Positions 8,340-16,965 of a DNA stretch of 64,000 nucleotides are shown here, piece after piece. The DNA is taken from contig NZ_JACXAF010000014.1 of the NCBI RefSeq assembly GCF_014773395.1, forward strand, positions 62,001 to 126,000, written 5' to 3'. The translations under genes were made by a program, and so were the position numbers. The stretch is from Neiella litorisoli (GTDB lineage Bacteria > Pseudomonadota > Gammaproteobacteria > Enterobacterales > Neiellaceae). Below the pieces are notes generated by a model, which was not told where the DNA came from, did not search any database, and saw only the letters and a program-made list of their open reading frames with translations. Numbering within the stretch: position 1 is the first letter of the stretch; each line of letters begins with the position of its first letter.

Positions 8340-8978
8340 ATGATTAAAGAAAGTAACTTGCTCGCAGAACACGCGGTACAACGAGATGTGGTCGATGCCG
8401 GTGATTACTACATGAAAGTGGTCAAGGCCGGTCAGACAGTAAGAATTCTCGATCTGGAAGGCAATCAGGCAGCCGATACTTTGTTTTATAACGCCCACGA
8501 TCCATCGGAGCGCTACAGCGCCATGGATACCATTCGAGAGCAGGGTAACGTCTATTTAACGGCAGGCACCGAGCTGCTATCCAATGAAGGGAATCTGATG
8601 TTGGAAATTGTCGCCGATACTTGCGGTCGACACGATACTTTGGGAGGTGCTTGCGCGACGGAAAGCAATACGGTGCGCTACGCCATCGACAAAAAATGCA
8701 TGCATGCTTGTCGAGACAGCTGGCTCCTCGCGGTTGCGGAAAACGAGCAATTTGGCATGAGCAAGCGCGACATTACCCACAATATCAACTTCTTTATGAA
8801 TGTGCCTATTACTGAGCAAGGTGGCTTAACCTTCGAAGACGGCATTAGTGGTGCGGGCAAATATGTAGAGCTAAAGGCGGCGATGGATGTGATTGTGCTG
8901 CTATCGAACTGCCCACAGCTGAATAACCCCTGCAACGCTTACAACCCGACGCCGGTTGAAGTGCTGATCTGGGACTAA
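8340..8978 (+). CDS. Carboxyguanidine deiminase subunit (DUF1989, urea carboxylase-associated protein 1)
   Basis: This 212-residue DUF1989 protein is the probable catalytic partner of the subunit upstream. It carries the cluster [18 protein letters not shown], with Cys95, His98 and Cys105, which looks like a metal site or catalytic centre. The flanking segments [19 protein letters not shown] and [20 protein letters not shown] are typical of the family. ATG 8340 follows AGGAGAC closely. The gene is the last before a 301-bp gap that holds the guanidine-II riboswitch and a structured leader. The Cgd role is established for homologues in guanidine operons; here it is inferred from family and neighbours. 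Confidence 0.88.
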   Translation: MIKESNLLAEHAVQRDVVDAGDYYMKVVKAGQTVRILDLEGNQAADTLFYNAHDPSERYSAMDTIREQGNVYLTAGTELLSNEGNLMLEIVADTCGRHDTLGGACATESNTVRYAIDKKCMHACRDSWLLAVAENEQFGMSKRDITHNINFFMNVPITEQGGLTFEDGISGAGKYVELKAAMDVIVLLSNCPQLNNPCNAYNPTPVEVLIWD

Positions 8979-9002
8979 TTGAAACATCGAACCAATTGGG
9001 CA

Positions 9003-9049
9003 GGGGACGACCCCGTTAAACGCCCACTATTCATCTCGGGACGACCCGA
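9003..9049 (+). promoter_or_regulatory. Guanidine-II riboswitch (mini-ykkC), inside the operon
   Basis: Two short hairpins with identical ACGA loops define the class. Hairpin 1 is GGGG-ACGA-CCCC (9003-9014); hairpin 2 is TCGGG-ACGA-CCCGA (9036-9049); the linker is 21 nt. Each ACGR-loop hairpin binds one guanidinium and the loops pair with each other in the bound state. In known examples a ribosome-binding site lies close downstream; here the first good one is near 9203-9208, about 155 nt away, with further structure between. It probably tunes the carboxylase and allophanate hydrolase separately from the transporter genes. Confidence 0.9.
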
Positions 9050-9099
9050 ACTAAAGACGCCAGCTGGCAAGGCCAATTGAGTCAACTGCATGCTCGTTC

Positions 9100-9208
9100 G
9101 GACAGGATGTTTATTTCGCAAGACGCCGTGAAATCATCCTTGATGGCTCTACTGCCGCATCCATGCGGCAGAAGCTTGCTTCACAAACATCCTGACCTCC
9201 TCAAGGAG
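9100..9208 (+). promoter_or_regulatory. Structured leader between guanidine-II aptamer and carboxylase
   Basis: A long outer stem can form between 9100-9112 and 9185-9197: 10 perfect base pairs (CAGGATGTTT with AAACATCCTG), one A-A mismatch, then two more pairs. It would enclose three hairpins: 9113-9117 with 9130-9134, a 9-bp perfect inverted repeat at 9152-9171 (CTGCCGCAT / ATGCGGCAG), and GAAGC/GCTTC at 9171-9182. Next to it CTCC (9197-9200) can pair with GGAG (9205-9208). The unpaired strand TCCTTGA (9137-9143) is a perfect complement of TCAAGGA (9201-9207), which includes the ribosome-binding site. There is no U-run, so a translational expression platform is more likely than a terminator. 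Confidence 0.6.
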
Positions 9209-9216
9209 CTACTGTG

Positions 9217-9276
9217 ATGATTTTGAAACCAAGCACCAGTTTGATTTTATTAGGCCACTGGCGAAAAGGTGAATGA
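9217..9276 (+). CDS. 19-codon leader ORF before guanidine carboxylase
   Basis: ATG 9217 lies 8 nt behind a strong AAGGAG, encodes MILKPSTSLILLGHWRKGE and stops at TGA 9274-9276, three bases before the carboxylase ATG. The carboxylase ribosome-binding sequence (AAAAGG, 9264-9269) lies inside this ORF, so translating the small ORF could open or occlude it. I cannot tell whether the peptide matters or the ORF is just a coupling device. It could also be chance; conservation in related genomes would decide. Confidence 0.45.
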   Translation: MILKPSTSLILLGHWRKGE

Positions 9277-9279
9277 CCT

Positions 9280-12200
9280 ATGTTTGCAAAAGTGCTGATT
9301 GCCAATCGCGGCGCGATTGCTTGTCGCATTATTCGGACGTTGCGAGCCATGAACGTCAAAAGCGTGGTGGTGTATGCCGAGGCTGACGCCGATAGTTTGC
9401 ATGTCTCGCAAGCTGACGAAGCCTACTCCTTGGGTGATGGCGCAGCCGCTCAAACCTACCTTAACCAAGACAAGTTACTGGCCATCGCGGCTCAGTCTGG
9501 TGCCCAAGCGGTTCACCCTGGCTATGGTTTTTTGAGTGAAAACCCAACCTTTGTCGAGCGTTGTGAACAGGCTGGACTGGTCTTTCTCGGTCCCACTGCA
9601 GCCCAGATGAATGGCTTTGGCCTCAAGCATGAAGCGCGCGCGCTGGCCGAGCAAGCCAAGGTGCCGCTCTTGCCAGGCACCGGATTACTCGATTCGCTAG
9701 AGCAAGCGTTAGCGCAGGCTGAGCAGATTGGCTATCCGGTGATGCTGAAAAGTACTGCTGGTGGCGGTGGCATTGGCATGCAACGCTGTGACACCGCTGA
9801 AGAGTTGTGCGATAACTACGAGTCAGTCAAGCGCTTGAGCGAAAACAATTTCGCCAACGCCGGTTTGTTTCTGGAGAAATTCATTCAGCACGCTCGCCAT
9901 ATTGAAGTGCAGATCTTCGGCGATGGCCAAGGCGAGGTGGTTGCGTTAGGCGAGCGTGATTGTTCGGCGCAACGTCGCAACCAGAAAGTGATCGAAGAAA
10001 CCCCTGCGCCGCATTTGTCCGATGACACTCGCGCTGCCCTGCAACAAACAGCGATTCGATTGGCGGCACAGGTCAACTACCGCAATGCGGGTACCGTTGA
10101 ATTTGTGCTGGACCAACAAACAGAGCAGTTTTACTTTCTTGAAGTGAACACTCGCTTACAAGTAGAGCACGGCGTTACTGAGCAAGTGTTTGCCGTCGAC
10201 TTAGTGCGCTGGATGATCGAGTTGGGGGCCGGTGAGCTCACGCCACTGGCCGAGTTAGCACCAACACTCAAACCTCAGGGGCATGCAATTCAGGTTCGTT
10301 TGTACGCCGAGGATGCCAACAAAAACTTTCAACCTTGCGCCGGTTTGCTCACTCAAGTTGATTTTCCGGCCAATGATGGCTTGCGCGTTGATCATTGGGT
10401 TGAGGCGGGGTTGGAAGTGTCGCCATTTTTCGATCCGATGCTGGCGAAGATCATCTTTACTGGCACCGACCGTCAGCATGCGCTCAATGGCCTGGCCAGT
10501 GCCCTCGCCGATACCAAGCTTTATGGCATTGAGCATAACTTGGGTTATTTGTCGCAACTGTTGGCCACTGAATTGGTGCAGCAAGGCAAGGTTCTCACTC
10601 GAAGCCTGAATGACTTCCATTACCAGCCAACAAGTGTCGATGTTGTTAGTGGTGGTACCCAAACTACCATCCAAGACTATCCTGGTCGGGCCGGCTATTG
10701 GGATATCGGTGTGCCACCTTCGGGGCCGATGGATTCATTGACTTCACAGTTGCTCAATCAGCTACTTGGTAATGACGAGTCTGACGCTGGCTTGGAAATG
10801 ATCATCAGTGGCCCAACTCTCAGTTTTAACAGTGATAGCCAAATTGCCATTGGTGGTGCGGCGATCGATGCCAGGTTAGATGGTCAAGTCATTGCACCTT
10901 GGACTGTGATTGACGTTGCCGCCGGCCAAACACTCTCTCTGGGTAAAATTAGCGGCGCTGGCGCTCGTAGCTATCTGGCGGTCGCCGGAGGGATTCAGTG
11001 CCCAGATTACCTAGGCAGTAAATCAACGTTCACCTTGGGACAGTTTGGTGGTCATGGTGGCCGCGCTTTGCGTGCCGGTGATGTCTTGCATTTAGCTCAA
11101 CAATACACGCCAAAGGCCGCGACCAGTAGCGCTATCTCGAAGCCGCCAGTGATGACCCAGGATTGGTCCATTCGGGTGATATACGGTCCCCACGGAGCCC
11201 CCGACTTTTTTACCCAAGCCGACATTCAGGCATTTTTCGATGCCCAGTGGCAGGTTCATTTTAACTCGTCTCGAACCGGTGTTCGTTTGATTGGCCCTAA
11301 ACCACAGTGGGCTCGTAGTGATGGCGGTGAAGCTGGTCTGCACCCATCAAATATCCATGATAATGCCTATGCCGTAGGGACCATTGATTTTACCGGCGAT
11401 ATGCCGGTCATTTTAGGGCCGGATGGTCCGAGCTTGGGTGGTTTTGTCTGTCCTGCCACCATTATCAAAGCAGATTTGTGGAAAATGGGGCAGCTCAAGG
11501 CGGGCGACACCATTCGCTTTGTTCCCGTCAGCCATGAGCAAGCAGAACAGGCTGAAAAGCAGCAACTGTTAGCCATTGAAGAAGGACGCTTTGAAGAAAC
11601 CGAGTTGGACGCTGTGCCCTATTCGGCCGAACAACCGCTACCTTCGCCGATACTGAAAACCCTTGATGCTGCTTGTTATGGTGAGCAAGTGGTTTACCGA
11701 CCCAGCGGTGAGGATTTTTTGCTGGTGGAATATGGCCCGCAAGTGCTAGATATTCGCCTGCGATTTCGCGTCCATGCGCTAATGCTGGCGTTGCAGGAGC
11801 AAGCCATTGAAGGCGTGCTTGAGCTCACTCCGGGTATTCGCTCGCTGCAAATTCACTACAACAATTTGCAGTTACCACAAGCCAAACTACTGGCTCAGTT
11901 AGAGCAAATCGAAACGTCGTTGGGCGATATTGATCAGCTGACTGTTCCTGCTCGAGTGGTTCACCTGCCATTGTCTTGGGACGATGAAGCGACCCGCTTA
12001 GCGATCAAAAAATACGACGAAGTGGTCCGCAAAAATGCCCCTTGGTGTCCCGATAATATTGAGTTTATTCGCCGTATTAATGGCTTGGATTCAGTCGATG
12101 AGGTCAAGCAAATTGTCTTCGATGCCAACTATTTGGTGATGGGATTAGGCGATGTGTACTTAGGGGCGCCGGTGGCAACACCGATGGATCCGCGACATCG

Positions 12201-12924
12201 CTTAGTGACCACCAAATACAATCCCGCCCGCACCTGGACACCGGAGAATGCAGTTGGGATCGGTGGTGCTTATTTGTGTGTCTATGGCATGGAAGGGCCG
12301 GGCGGCTATCAGTTTGTCGGTCGGACCATGCAAATGTGGAATCGCTACCGGACTACCGAAGCCTTCAGTAAACCTTGGTTACTGCGATTTTTCGATCAAA
12401 TCAAATTCTATGAAGTCAGTGCCGATGAGCTATTGACCATCCGCCAGCAGCATCCGCGTGGTCAGTATCCGGTGAAAATTGAACAGACTGAGTTTTCGCT
12501 GGCCGATTATCAGGCCATGCTCGATGCCAATCAGCCGCAAATTCAGCAGTTTAAAACCAAACAACAACAAGCATTTGAAGCGGAGCGGCAGCGTTGGATT
12601 GACAGTGGTGACGCCAATTTTGAGGCCGAGACCATTGCTCAAACTGAAGCCAGCGACGATCAACTTAACGACGGCGAACAAGCCGTTGAAAGTCATGTGG
12701 CAGGCAATATCTGGCAAGTGTTGGTGAAGCCCGGTGATGCGGTTAAAGCAGGACAAGTAGTGATGATTTTAGAAGCGATGAAGATGGAATTGGAAGTGAC
12801 GGCGCCGAGCGATGGTGTCGTCGTCAATCTGACACAACAAGCTGGCGCGCAAGTTCATGCCGGTCAGCGTTTGCTGGTGATATCTGAAACTGAGCAAGCT
12901 GTTGCAACGGAGGCTGGCCAATGA
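9280..12924 (+). CDS. Guanidine carboxylase (urea carboxylase family, biotin-dependent)
   Basis: This 1214-residue enzyme carboxylates guanidine with ATP and bicarbonate. Domain order is: biotin carboxylase about 1-445 (LIANRGAIACRI, ATP-grasp KSTAGGGGIGM near 157, EVNTRLQVEHGVTE near 290); carboxyltransferase halves about 450-760 (GTQTTIQDYPGRAGYW, PSGPMDS) and about 800-1020; a linker; and a C-terminal biotinyl domain with ILEAMKMELEV, biotin on Lys1168. This architecture was long annotated as urea carboxylase. The DUF1989 pair and both guanidine riboswitches make guanidine the better substrate. The discriminating active-site residue in the carboxyltransferase domain is known from homologues, but I could not place it without an alignment. 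The stop overlaps the next start (ATGA). Confidence 0.93.
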   Translation: MFAKVLIANRGAIACRIIRTLRAMNVKSVVVYAEADADSLHVSQADEAYSLGDGAAAQTYLNQDKLLAIAAQSGAQAVHPGYGFLSENPTFVERCEQAGLVFLGPTAAQMNGFGLKHEARALAEQAKVPLLPGTGLLDSLEQALAQAEQIGYPVMLKSTAGGGGIGMQRCDTAEELCDNYESVKRLSENNFANAGLFLEKFIQHARHIEVQIFGDGQGEVVALGERDCSAQRRNQKVIEETPAPHLSDDTRAALQQTAIRLAAQVNYRNAGTVEFVLDQQTEQFYFLEVNTRLQVEHGVTEQVFAVDLVRWMIELGAGELTPLAELAPTLKPQGHAIQVRLYAEDANKNFQPCAGLLTQVDFPANDGLRVDHWVEAGLEVSPFFDPMLAKIIFTGTDRQHALNGLASALADTKLYGIEHNLGYLSQLLATELVQQGKVLTRSLNDFHYQPTSVDVVSGGTQTTIQDYPGRAGYWDIGVPPSGPMDSLTSQLLNQLLGNDESDAGLEMIISGPTLSFNSDSQIAIGGAAIDARLDGQVIAPWTVIDVAAGQTLSLGKISGAGARSYLAVAGGIQCPDYLGSKSTFTLGQFGGHGGRALRAGDVLHLAQQYTPKAATSSAISKPPVMTQDWSIRVIYGPHGAPDFFTQADIQAFFDAQWQVHFNSSRTGVRLIGPKPQWARSDGGEAGLHPSNIHDNAYAVGTIDFTGDMPVILGPDGPSLGGFVCPATIIKADLWKMGQLKAGDTIRFVPVSHEQAEQAEKQQLLAIEEGRFEETELDAVPYSAEQPLPSPILKTLDAACYGEQVVYRPSGEDFLLVEYGPQVLDIRLRFRVHALMLALQEQAIEGVLELTPGIRSLQIHYNNLQLPQAKLLAQLEQIETSLGDIDQLTVPARVVHLPLSWDDEATRLAIKKYDEVVRKNAPWCPDNIEFIRRINGLDSVDEVKQIVFDANYLVMGLGDVYLGAPVATPMDPRHRLVTTKYNPARTWTPENAVGIGGAYLCVYGMEGPGGYQFVGRTMQMWNRYRTTEAFSKPWLLRFFDQIKFYEVSADELLTIRQQHPRGQYPVKIEQTEFSLADYQAMLDANQPQIQQFKTKQQQAFEAERQRWIDSGDANFEAETIAQTEASDDQLNDGEQAVESHVAGNIWQVLVKPGDAVKAGQVVMILEAMKMELEVTAPSDGVVVNLTQQAGAQVHAGQRLLVISETEQAVATEAGQ

Positions 12925-14732
12925 GCGAATTGAATCTGGTTACTGTCAGTGGCGTACTGGCCGCTTATGCCGAGGGCAAGATTAAGCCCGCGACGTTTTT
13001 GCAGCAAAAACTCGATGATGCTCGCGCGGATAAAAATAACTGCTGGATTAGCCTGCTCAGTGACGAGCAGTTATCGGCCTATGTTGCAGCCTTGGAGGAC
13101 AAATCGGCCGCTGATTTGCCCCTTTATGGTGTGCCATTTGCCATTAAAGACAACATTGATTTAGCTGATCTACCAACGACAGCAGGCTGCAAAGAATACA
13201 GCTACCAACCGACTGAATCGGCGTTTGTTGTGGCGCAATTAATTGCTGCAGGCGCGGTGCCCTTGGGGAAAACTAATCTTGATCAGTTTGCCACAGGTTT
13301 GGTCGGAACACGTTCTCCGTGGGGCGCGGTGAGCAATAGCTTTGATGCCAGTTATATCTCTGGAGGCTCTAGCTCTGGCAGCGCCGTGAGTGTCGCCACC
13401 GGTCAGGTGTGTTTCTCGTTGGGGACCGACACCGCGGGCTCTGGGCGAGTTCCTGCCGCTTTTAACAACATTGTTGGCATGAAAGCGAGCAAGGGCCGCT
13501 TGAGTTGCTCTGGCGTGGTCCCCGCTTGCAAGAGCCTCGACTGCGTGACGCTATTTGCCCATACCACCGACGATATTGAACGATTGCTGGCCATTGCTGG
13601 TGCGTATGACGGCAATGACTGTTATGCCAGACCACAGCCATTATCGAGCGAGAGCTATTTGCCGCAGCAAGGCTTAGCTGGCAAGGCTCTCGGGGTACCT
13701 AAGGCCAGTCAGTTGGCGTTCTTTGGCAATGAGTCGGCATCTGAGTTGTTCGCCGAATCGTTGCAACAGTTGAGTCAGCAAGGCGCAACCTTGGTTGAGG
13801 TCGACTTTGAACCATTTTTACAAGCGGCCAAGCTGCTGTATGAAGGACCATGGGTGGCGGAGCGCTATGCCGCGATCCAATCGTTTTTCGAAGCAGACAG
13901 CAGTCGTTGTCTACCGGTGATCGAAACCATTATCGGCGGCGCTCAAGGCAAAACCGCGGTTGATGCATTTAACGCCATGTACAAATTGCAAGCCTATAAG
14001 GTGCAATGCGATGCCATCTTGGCTGAATTGGATGCCATCGTCACCCCAACTGCCGGCACTATCTACACGATTGACGAGGTCAACGCCGATCCCATTACGT
14101 TGAACTCGAATATCGGCTACTACACCAACTTCATGAACCTCCTCGACTACGCTGCGATTGCCGTGCCTGCTGGATTTCAAACGACGGAATTGCCGTTTGG
14201 CATCACTTTGTTTGCTGATGCTTGGCAGGATGGCGCGTTGCTGAGTATGGCGGGGCAGTTACAGCAAGCCTATGGCTTCAAATTGGGGGCAACCGAGGTG
14301 GCCTTGCCGCCGTTAGCTGAGCAAGCTGAAGCCGCTGCAGAAACGGTTGAGCTGGTGGTTTGTGGTGCTCACTTGCAAGGTTTACCGCTCAATCATCAAT
14401 TGCTGGAGCGAGGCGCAACCTTGCTGGAGCAAACGGCCACCTCTGCCAATTACCGTTTCTATGCGTTGGCTGGTGGGCCGCCATTTCGCCCGGGTTTGAT
14501 TCGAGATGAAGCGAACGGTGCCGCGATTGCCGTGGAAGTCTGGCAAATGCCGGTGGCGCATTTGGGCAGTTTCCTTGCAGGTATTCCACAGCCACTGGGT
14601 TTAGGGAAAGTAGAGTTGGCCGATGGCCGTTGGTGCATCAGCTTTATTTGTGAAGGCTACGCCATTGAGTCCGCCACCGAGATCACCCACCTTGGCAGTT
14701 GGCGCCAATACCTCGAAAGTCTCCCCAGTTAA
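12921..14732 (+). CDS. atzF: Allophanate hydrolase
   Basis: This 603-residue cytoplasmic enzyme hydrolyses allophanate to two ammonia and two carbon dioxide, the last step of the pathway. The N-terminal amidase-signature domain (about 1-450) shows Lys76 in FAIKDNIDL, cis-Ser150 in the GGSSSGSA loop and the likely nucleophile Ser174 in DTAGSGRVPAAF. The 24-residue Ser-Ser spacing matches AtzF-type enzymes. The C-terminal domain (about 470-603; VVCGAHLQGLPLN, YRFYALAGGPPFRPGL) is the allophanate-hydrolase-specific domain found in full-length enzymes. It overlaps the carboxylase by 4 bases and is the last gene before the terminator at 14770. Confidence 0.95.
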   Translation: MSELNLVTVSGVLAAYAEGKIKPATFLQQKLDDARADKNNCWISLLSDEQLSAYVAALEDKSAADLPLYGVPFAIKDNIDLADLPTTAGCKEYSYQPTESAFVVAQLIAAGAVPLGKTNLDQFATGLVGTRSPWGAVSNSFDASYISGGSSSGSAVSVATGQVCFSLGTDTAGSGRVPAAFNNIVGMKASKGRLSCSGVVPACKSLDCVTLFAHTTDDIERLLAIAGAYDGNDCYARPQPLSSESYLPQQGLAGKALGVPKASQLAFFGNESASELFAESLQQLSQQGATLVEVDFEPFLQAAKLLYEGPWVAERYAAIQSFFEADSSRCLPVIETIIGGAQGKTAVDAFNAMYKLQAYKVQCDAILAELDAIVTPTAGTIYTIDEVNADPITLNSNIGYYTNFMNLLDYAAIAVPAGFQTTELPFGITLFADAWQDGALLSMAGQLQQAYGFKLGATEVALPPLAEQAEAAAETVELVVCGAHLQGLPLNHQLLERGATLLEQTATSANYRFYALAGGPPFRPGLIRDEANGAAIAVEVWQMPVAHLGSFLAGIPQPLGLGKVELADGRWCISFICEGYAIESATEITHLGSWRQYLESLPS

Positions 14733-14769
14733 CATCTGGGGGGCTGCTGGCCCCTGAATCTTGAACCAC

Positions 14770-14800
14770 AGGGCTTGATGATTCAATCAAGCCCTTTTTT
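14770..14800 (+). terminator. Rho-independent terminator of the guanidine operon
   Basis: A perfect 10-bp stem, AGGGCTTGAT (14770-14779) and ATCAAGCCCT (14786-14795), has a 6-nt loop and is followed by a T-run to 14800. It lies 38 bp past the allophanate hydrolase stop. Confidence 0.92.
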
Positions 14801-14980
14801 GTGGGTTCTGGTCCAAAGTCGCGCAAGTGCCTATAGGGAAATACTTATTTTAAAAGTTGGCAACGTGTAAGCATTTTGTTGATTGTTATAGGAAAAGGGT
14901 GACTTTTTGAACTAACTAACGGTATTGTTCTCTGGAGAGTTTTAAAGTGACCGCCTTTTACTGGCGTTGAGGGGCTTTGT

Positions 14981-15295
14981 GTGAGTCATGTGGTTTTCAT
15001 CCTACTGCTTGGTGGGTTTTGGCTAATTAGTTATTACCAACAATGGTCATTGGTATGGCCTGCGCTGGTGACGGCTATTTGGTTGATTGGACGTGTCCGT
15101 AGCCGCAACCTCCAGCGCATCAGAGATCAAAAAGCCAGCCAAATCATCCATTGTGCCGCAGCCCTTGGTGTGCCTGAATATTTTGTCGATAATTATTTTG
15201 AACGAGATGATTGGAAATCCCGCGATAGTTACAATGATGTTCATCCTGGCCGCATTGCCGAGCAACTGGCTGAGGAATTTAAAGCCCAGCGTTAG
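14981..15295 (+). CDS. Small membrane protein of unknown function
   Basis: This 104-residue protein starts at GTG 14981 behind GAGGGG. Residues 1-40 form two hydrophobic segments (VVFILLLGGFWLISYY and LVWPALVTAIWLIGRV) with a short turn. The rest is a soluble, charged tail (RNLQRIRDQKAS, then IAEQLAEEFKAQR). I do not recognise the family. The gene stands alone between the guanidine terminator and dusA, about 50 bp upstream of dusA and in the same direction, so the two might be cotranscribed. Confidence 0.6.
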   Translation: MSHVVFILLLGGFWLISYYQQWSLVWPALVTAIWLIGRVRSRNLQRIRDQKASQIIHCAAALGVPEYFVDNYFERDDWKSRDSYNDVHPGRIAEQLAEEFKAQR

Positions 15296-15348
15296 TGAAC
15301 TCTGGTAAACTTCGCAGCATCTAGATTTATACCTTTCCGAGTTTGTTT

Positions 15349-16332
15349 GTGAGCAACGATCCTCTCGCCTTTAATCGCCGTCTTTCCATTGCACCCATGC
15401 TAGATTGGACGGACCGCCATTGCCGTTATTTCCACCGTCAGCTGAGCGCTGATGCGTTGCTATATACCGAAATGGTCACCACCGGTGCGATTCTTTATGG
15501 CAAAGGTGATTACTTGGCATTCAATGAGCTTGAGCAGCCGGTTGCCTTGCAATTGGGCGGCAGCGATCCGGAGGATTTGGCAAAAGCGGCCAAAATTGGT
15601 GCCGAGCGCGGTTATTCGGAAATCAACCTGAATGTTGGCTGTCCATCGGATCGAGTACAGAAAGGTCGCTTTGGCGCGGTGTTGATGACTGAGCCCGAGC
15701 TGGTGGCTCAGTGTGTCGATGCCATGAAACAAGTGGTTGATGTGCCGGTGACGGTAAAACACCGGATTGGCGTTGATGAGCAAGACAGCTACCAATTTGT
15801 CCGAGATTTTGTCGGTACCGTTAATCAGGCGGGCTGCGATGTGTTTATTGTTCATGCCCGCAAGGCGTGGCTGCAAGGATTAAGCCCCAAAGAAAATCGC
15901 GAGATCCCGCCGCTTGACTATCCGCGCGTGTACCAGCTTAAGCAAGACTTTCCGGCCTGCCACATCTCTATTAATGGCGGCATCATGACATTGGCGCAAG
16001 CGCGCGAGCAGTTGCAACACCTTGATGGCGTTATGATAGGTCGAGCTGCCTACCAAAATCCCTATTTGCTGGCTGAAGCCGGAGAATTGATGTTTGACCA
16101 GCAAGACGGTGAAACCATCAGTCGAGCAGAAGTGGTTGAAGCCATGTTGCCGTATATCGAGCAGCAAATCACCCAAGGTGCGCGCTTAAACAACATTGTT
16201 CGCCACATGTTGGGCTTATACCAAGCCGTACCCGGGGCGCGTGCTTGGCGCCGATATTTGAGTGAAAACGGCCGCGGCGATGACAAAGGCATTGAGATAT
16301 TGCAACAAGCAATGGCGTTAGTATACGACTGA
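15349..16332 (+). CDS. dusA: tRNA-dihydrouridine(20/20a) synthase DusA
   Basis: This FMN-dependent enzyme reduces uridine 20 and 20a in the tRNA D-loop. The protein begins [21 protein letters not shown] with the FMN-binding [14 protein letters not shown] strand. [19 protein letters not shown] contains the catalytic cysteine, and [20 protein letters not shown] is the DusA-specific insert. SINGGIMTL and [15 protein letters not shown] complete the TIM barrel. The length of 327 residues is typical. I prefer GTG 15349; TTG 15343 would add two residues. Confidence 0.95.
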   Translation: MSNDPLAFNRRLSIAPMLDWTDRHCRYFHRQLSADALLYTEMVTTGAILYGKGDYLAFNELEQPVALQLGGSDPEDLAKAAKIGAERGYSEINLNVGCPSDRVQKGRFGAVLMTEPELVAQCVDAMKQVVDVPVTVKHRIGVDEQDSYQFVRDFVGTVNQAGCDVFIVHARKAWLQGLSPKENREIPPLDYPRVYQLKQDFPACHISINGGIMTLAQAREQLQHLDGVMIGRAAYQNPYLLAEAGELMFDQQDGETISRAEVVEAMLPYIEQQITQGARLNNIVRHMLGLYQAVPGARAWRRYLSENGRGDDKGIEILQQAMALVYD

Positions 16333-16366
16333 TCGCTTTTCCCCAAGACGGCAATGAACAAACCTT

Positions 16367-16398
16367 GTGAAATTGACCACTAGGCTGGTTAATTTCAC
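16367..16398 (+). terminator. Stem-loop downstream of dusA, no clear U-tract
   Basis: GTGAAATTGACC (16367-16378) pairs with GGTTAATTTCAC (16387-16398): 12 bp including one G-U, with an 8-nt loop. The following bases (TAACTCATTCTTTCC) are only moderately T-rich, so termination would be weak, or the element may act as an RNA 3' end stabiliser. The remaining gap to 16603 is AT-rich with no gene; it should hold the promoter of the next operon. Confidence 0.45.
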
Positions 16399-16603
16399 TA
16401 ACTCATTCTTTCCATGGTCCCCTCGTTAATTTGCTAAAGTTTAATTTAATCTAATTAAATCAGTGGCATAAAAATATTTTTCAATTCTGGCACAAGCCTT
16501 GAAATAGTCTCTTCGTAACGCAGTGAAGCGCAGCAGTGTCACTGGACATTGAACATTACCCTTACCCCTGCAACAGACAGGACGGGCACTTGGAGAAAAC
16601 ATC

Positions 16604-16825
16604 ATGAAACGCATTCAAATCGCACTTATTTCTGGTTTAACTTTGGCGGCTAGCACAGTAGCGCCTAGCGCATCGGCAAATGAACTGACCAGCGTCGTTA
16701 GCGACGTGGCCTTGGAAGTGGCAGAGCAAGTTGCTGTCGATATCAGAGAAAGTTCGATTCGTCAGTTAGAGCAAGTCTGGGCGAGCTTACAGAGCGTTGT
16801 TGCTGACACAGAGCAGAGCGAGTAA
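16604..16825 (+). CDS. Small secreted protein of unknown function
   Basis: This 73-residue protein has a signal peptide (MKRIQIALISGLTLAASTVA, cleavage near ASA-NE). The mature part is one predicted amphipathic helix (VVSDVALEVAEQVAVDIRESS, then IRQLEQVWASLQSVV) of about 45 residues. GGAG precedes the ATG by about 9 bases. No family recognised. It is followed after 5 bp by a 42-codon membrane ORF and then a PspC-domain gene, all three apparently one operon, which suggests an envelope-stress or membrane-integrity role. Confidence 0.6.
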   Translation: MKRIQIALISGLTLAASTVAPSASANELTSVVSDVALEVAEQVAVDIRESSIRQLEQVWASLQSVVADTEQSE

Positions 16826-16830
16826 CGGCC

Positions 16831-16959
16831 ATGTTGTCACCAGTCGAATTAATGATGTGGTGGAGCCTGCCACTTGCAGGGTGGCTGGTGACTTGGGCGG
16901 GACTACATTTTTTATCGGTTTGGGGTCGAAATGATGACGCCAAGCAGGCGGGAGTTTGA
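16831..16959 (+). CDS. 42-residue membrane peptide
   Basis: ATG 16831 to TGA 16957-16959 encodes MLSPVELMMWWSLPLAGWLV followed by TWAGLHFLSVWGRNDDAKQA and GV. It has one hydrophobic, Trp-rich transmembrane stretch and a short polar tail. It fits exactly between its neighbours (5 bp from the upstream stop, 6 bp from the PspC-domain start), which argues that it is a real gene. The position just before a PspC protein recalls PspB-like small partners, but no PspB sequence signature can be confirmed. Confidence 0.55.
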   Translation: MLSPVELMMWWSLPLAGWLVTWAGLHFLSVWGRNDDAKQAGV

Positions 16960-16965
16960 GGCAAA

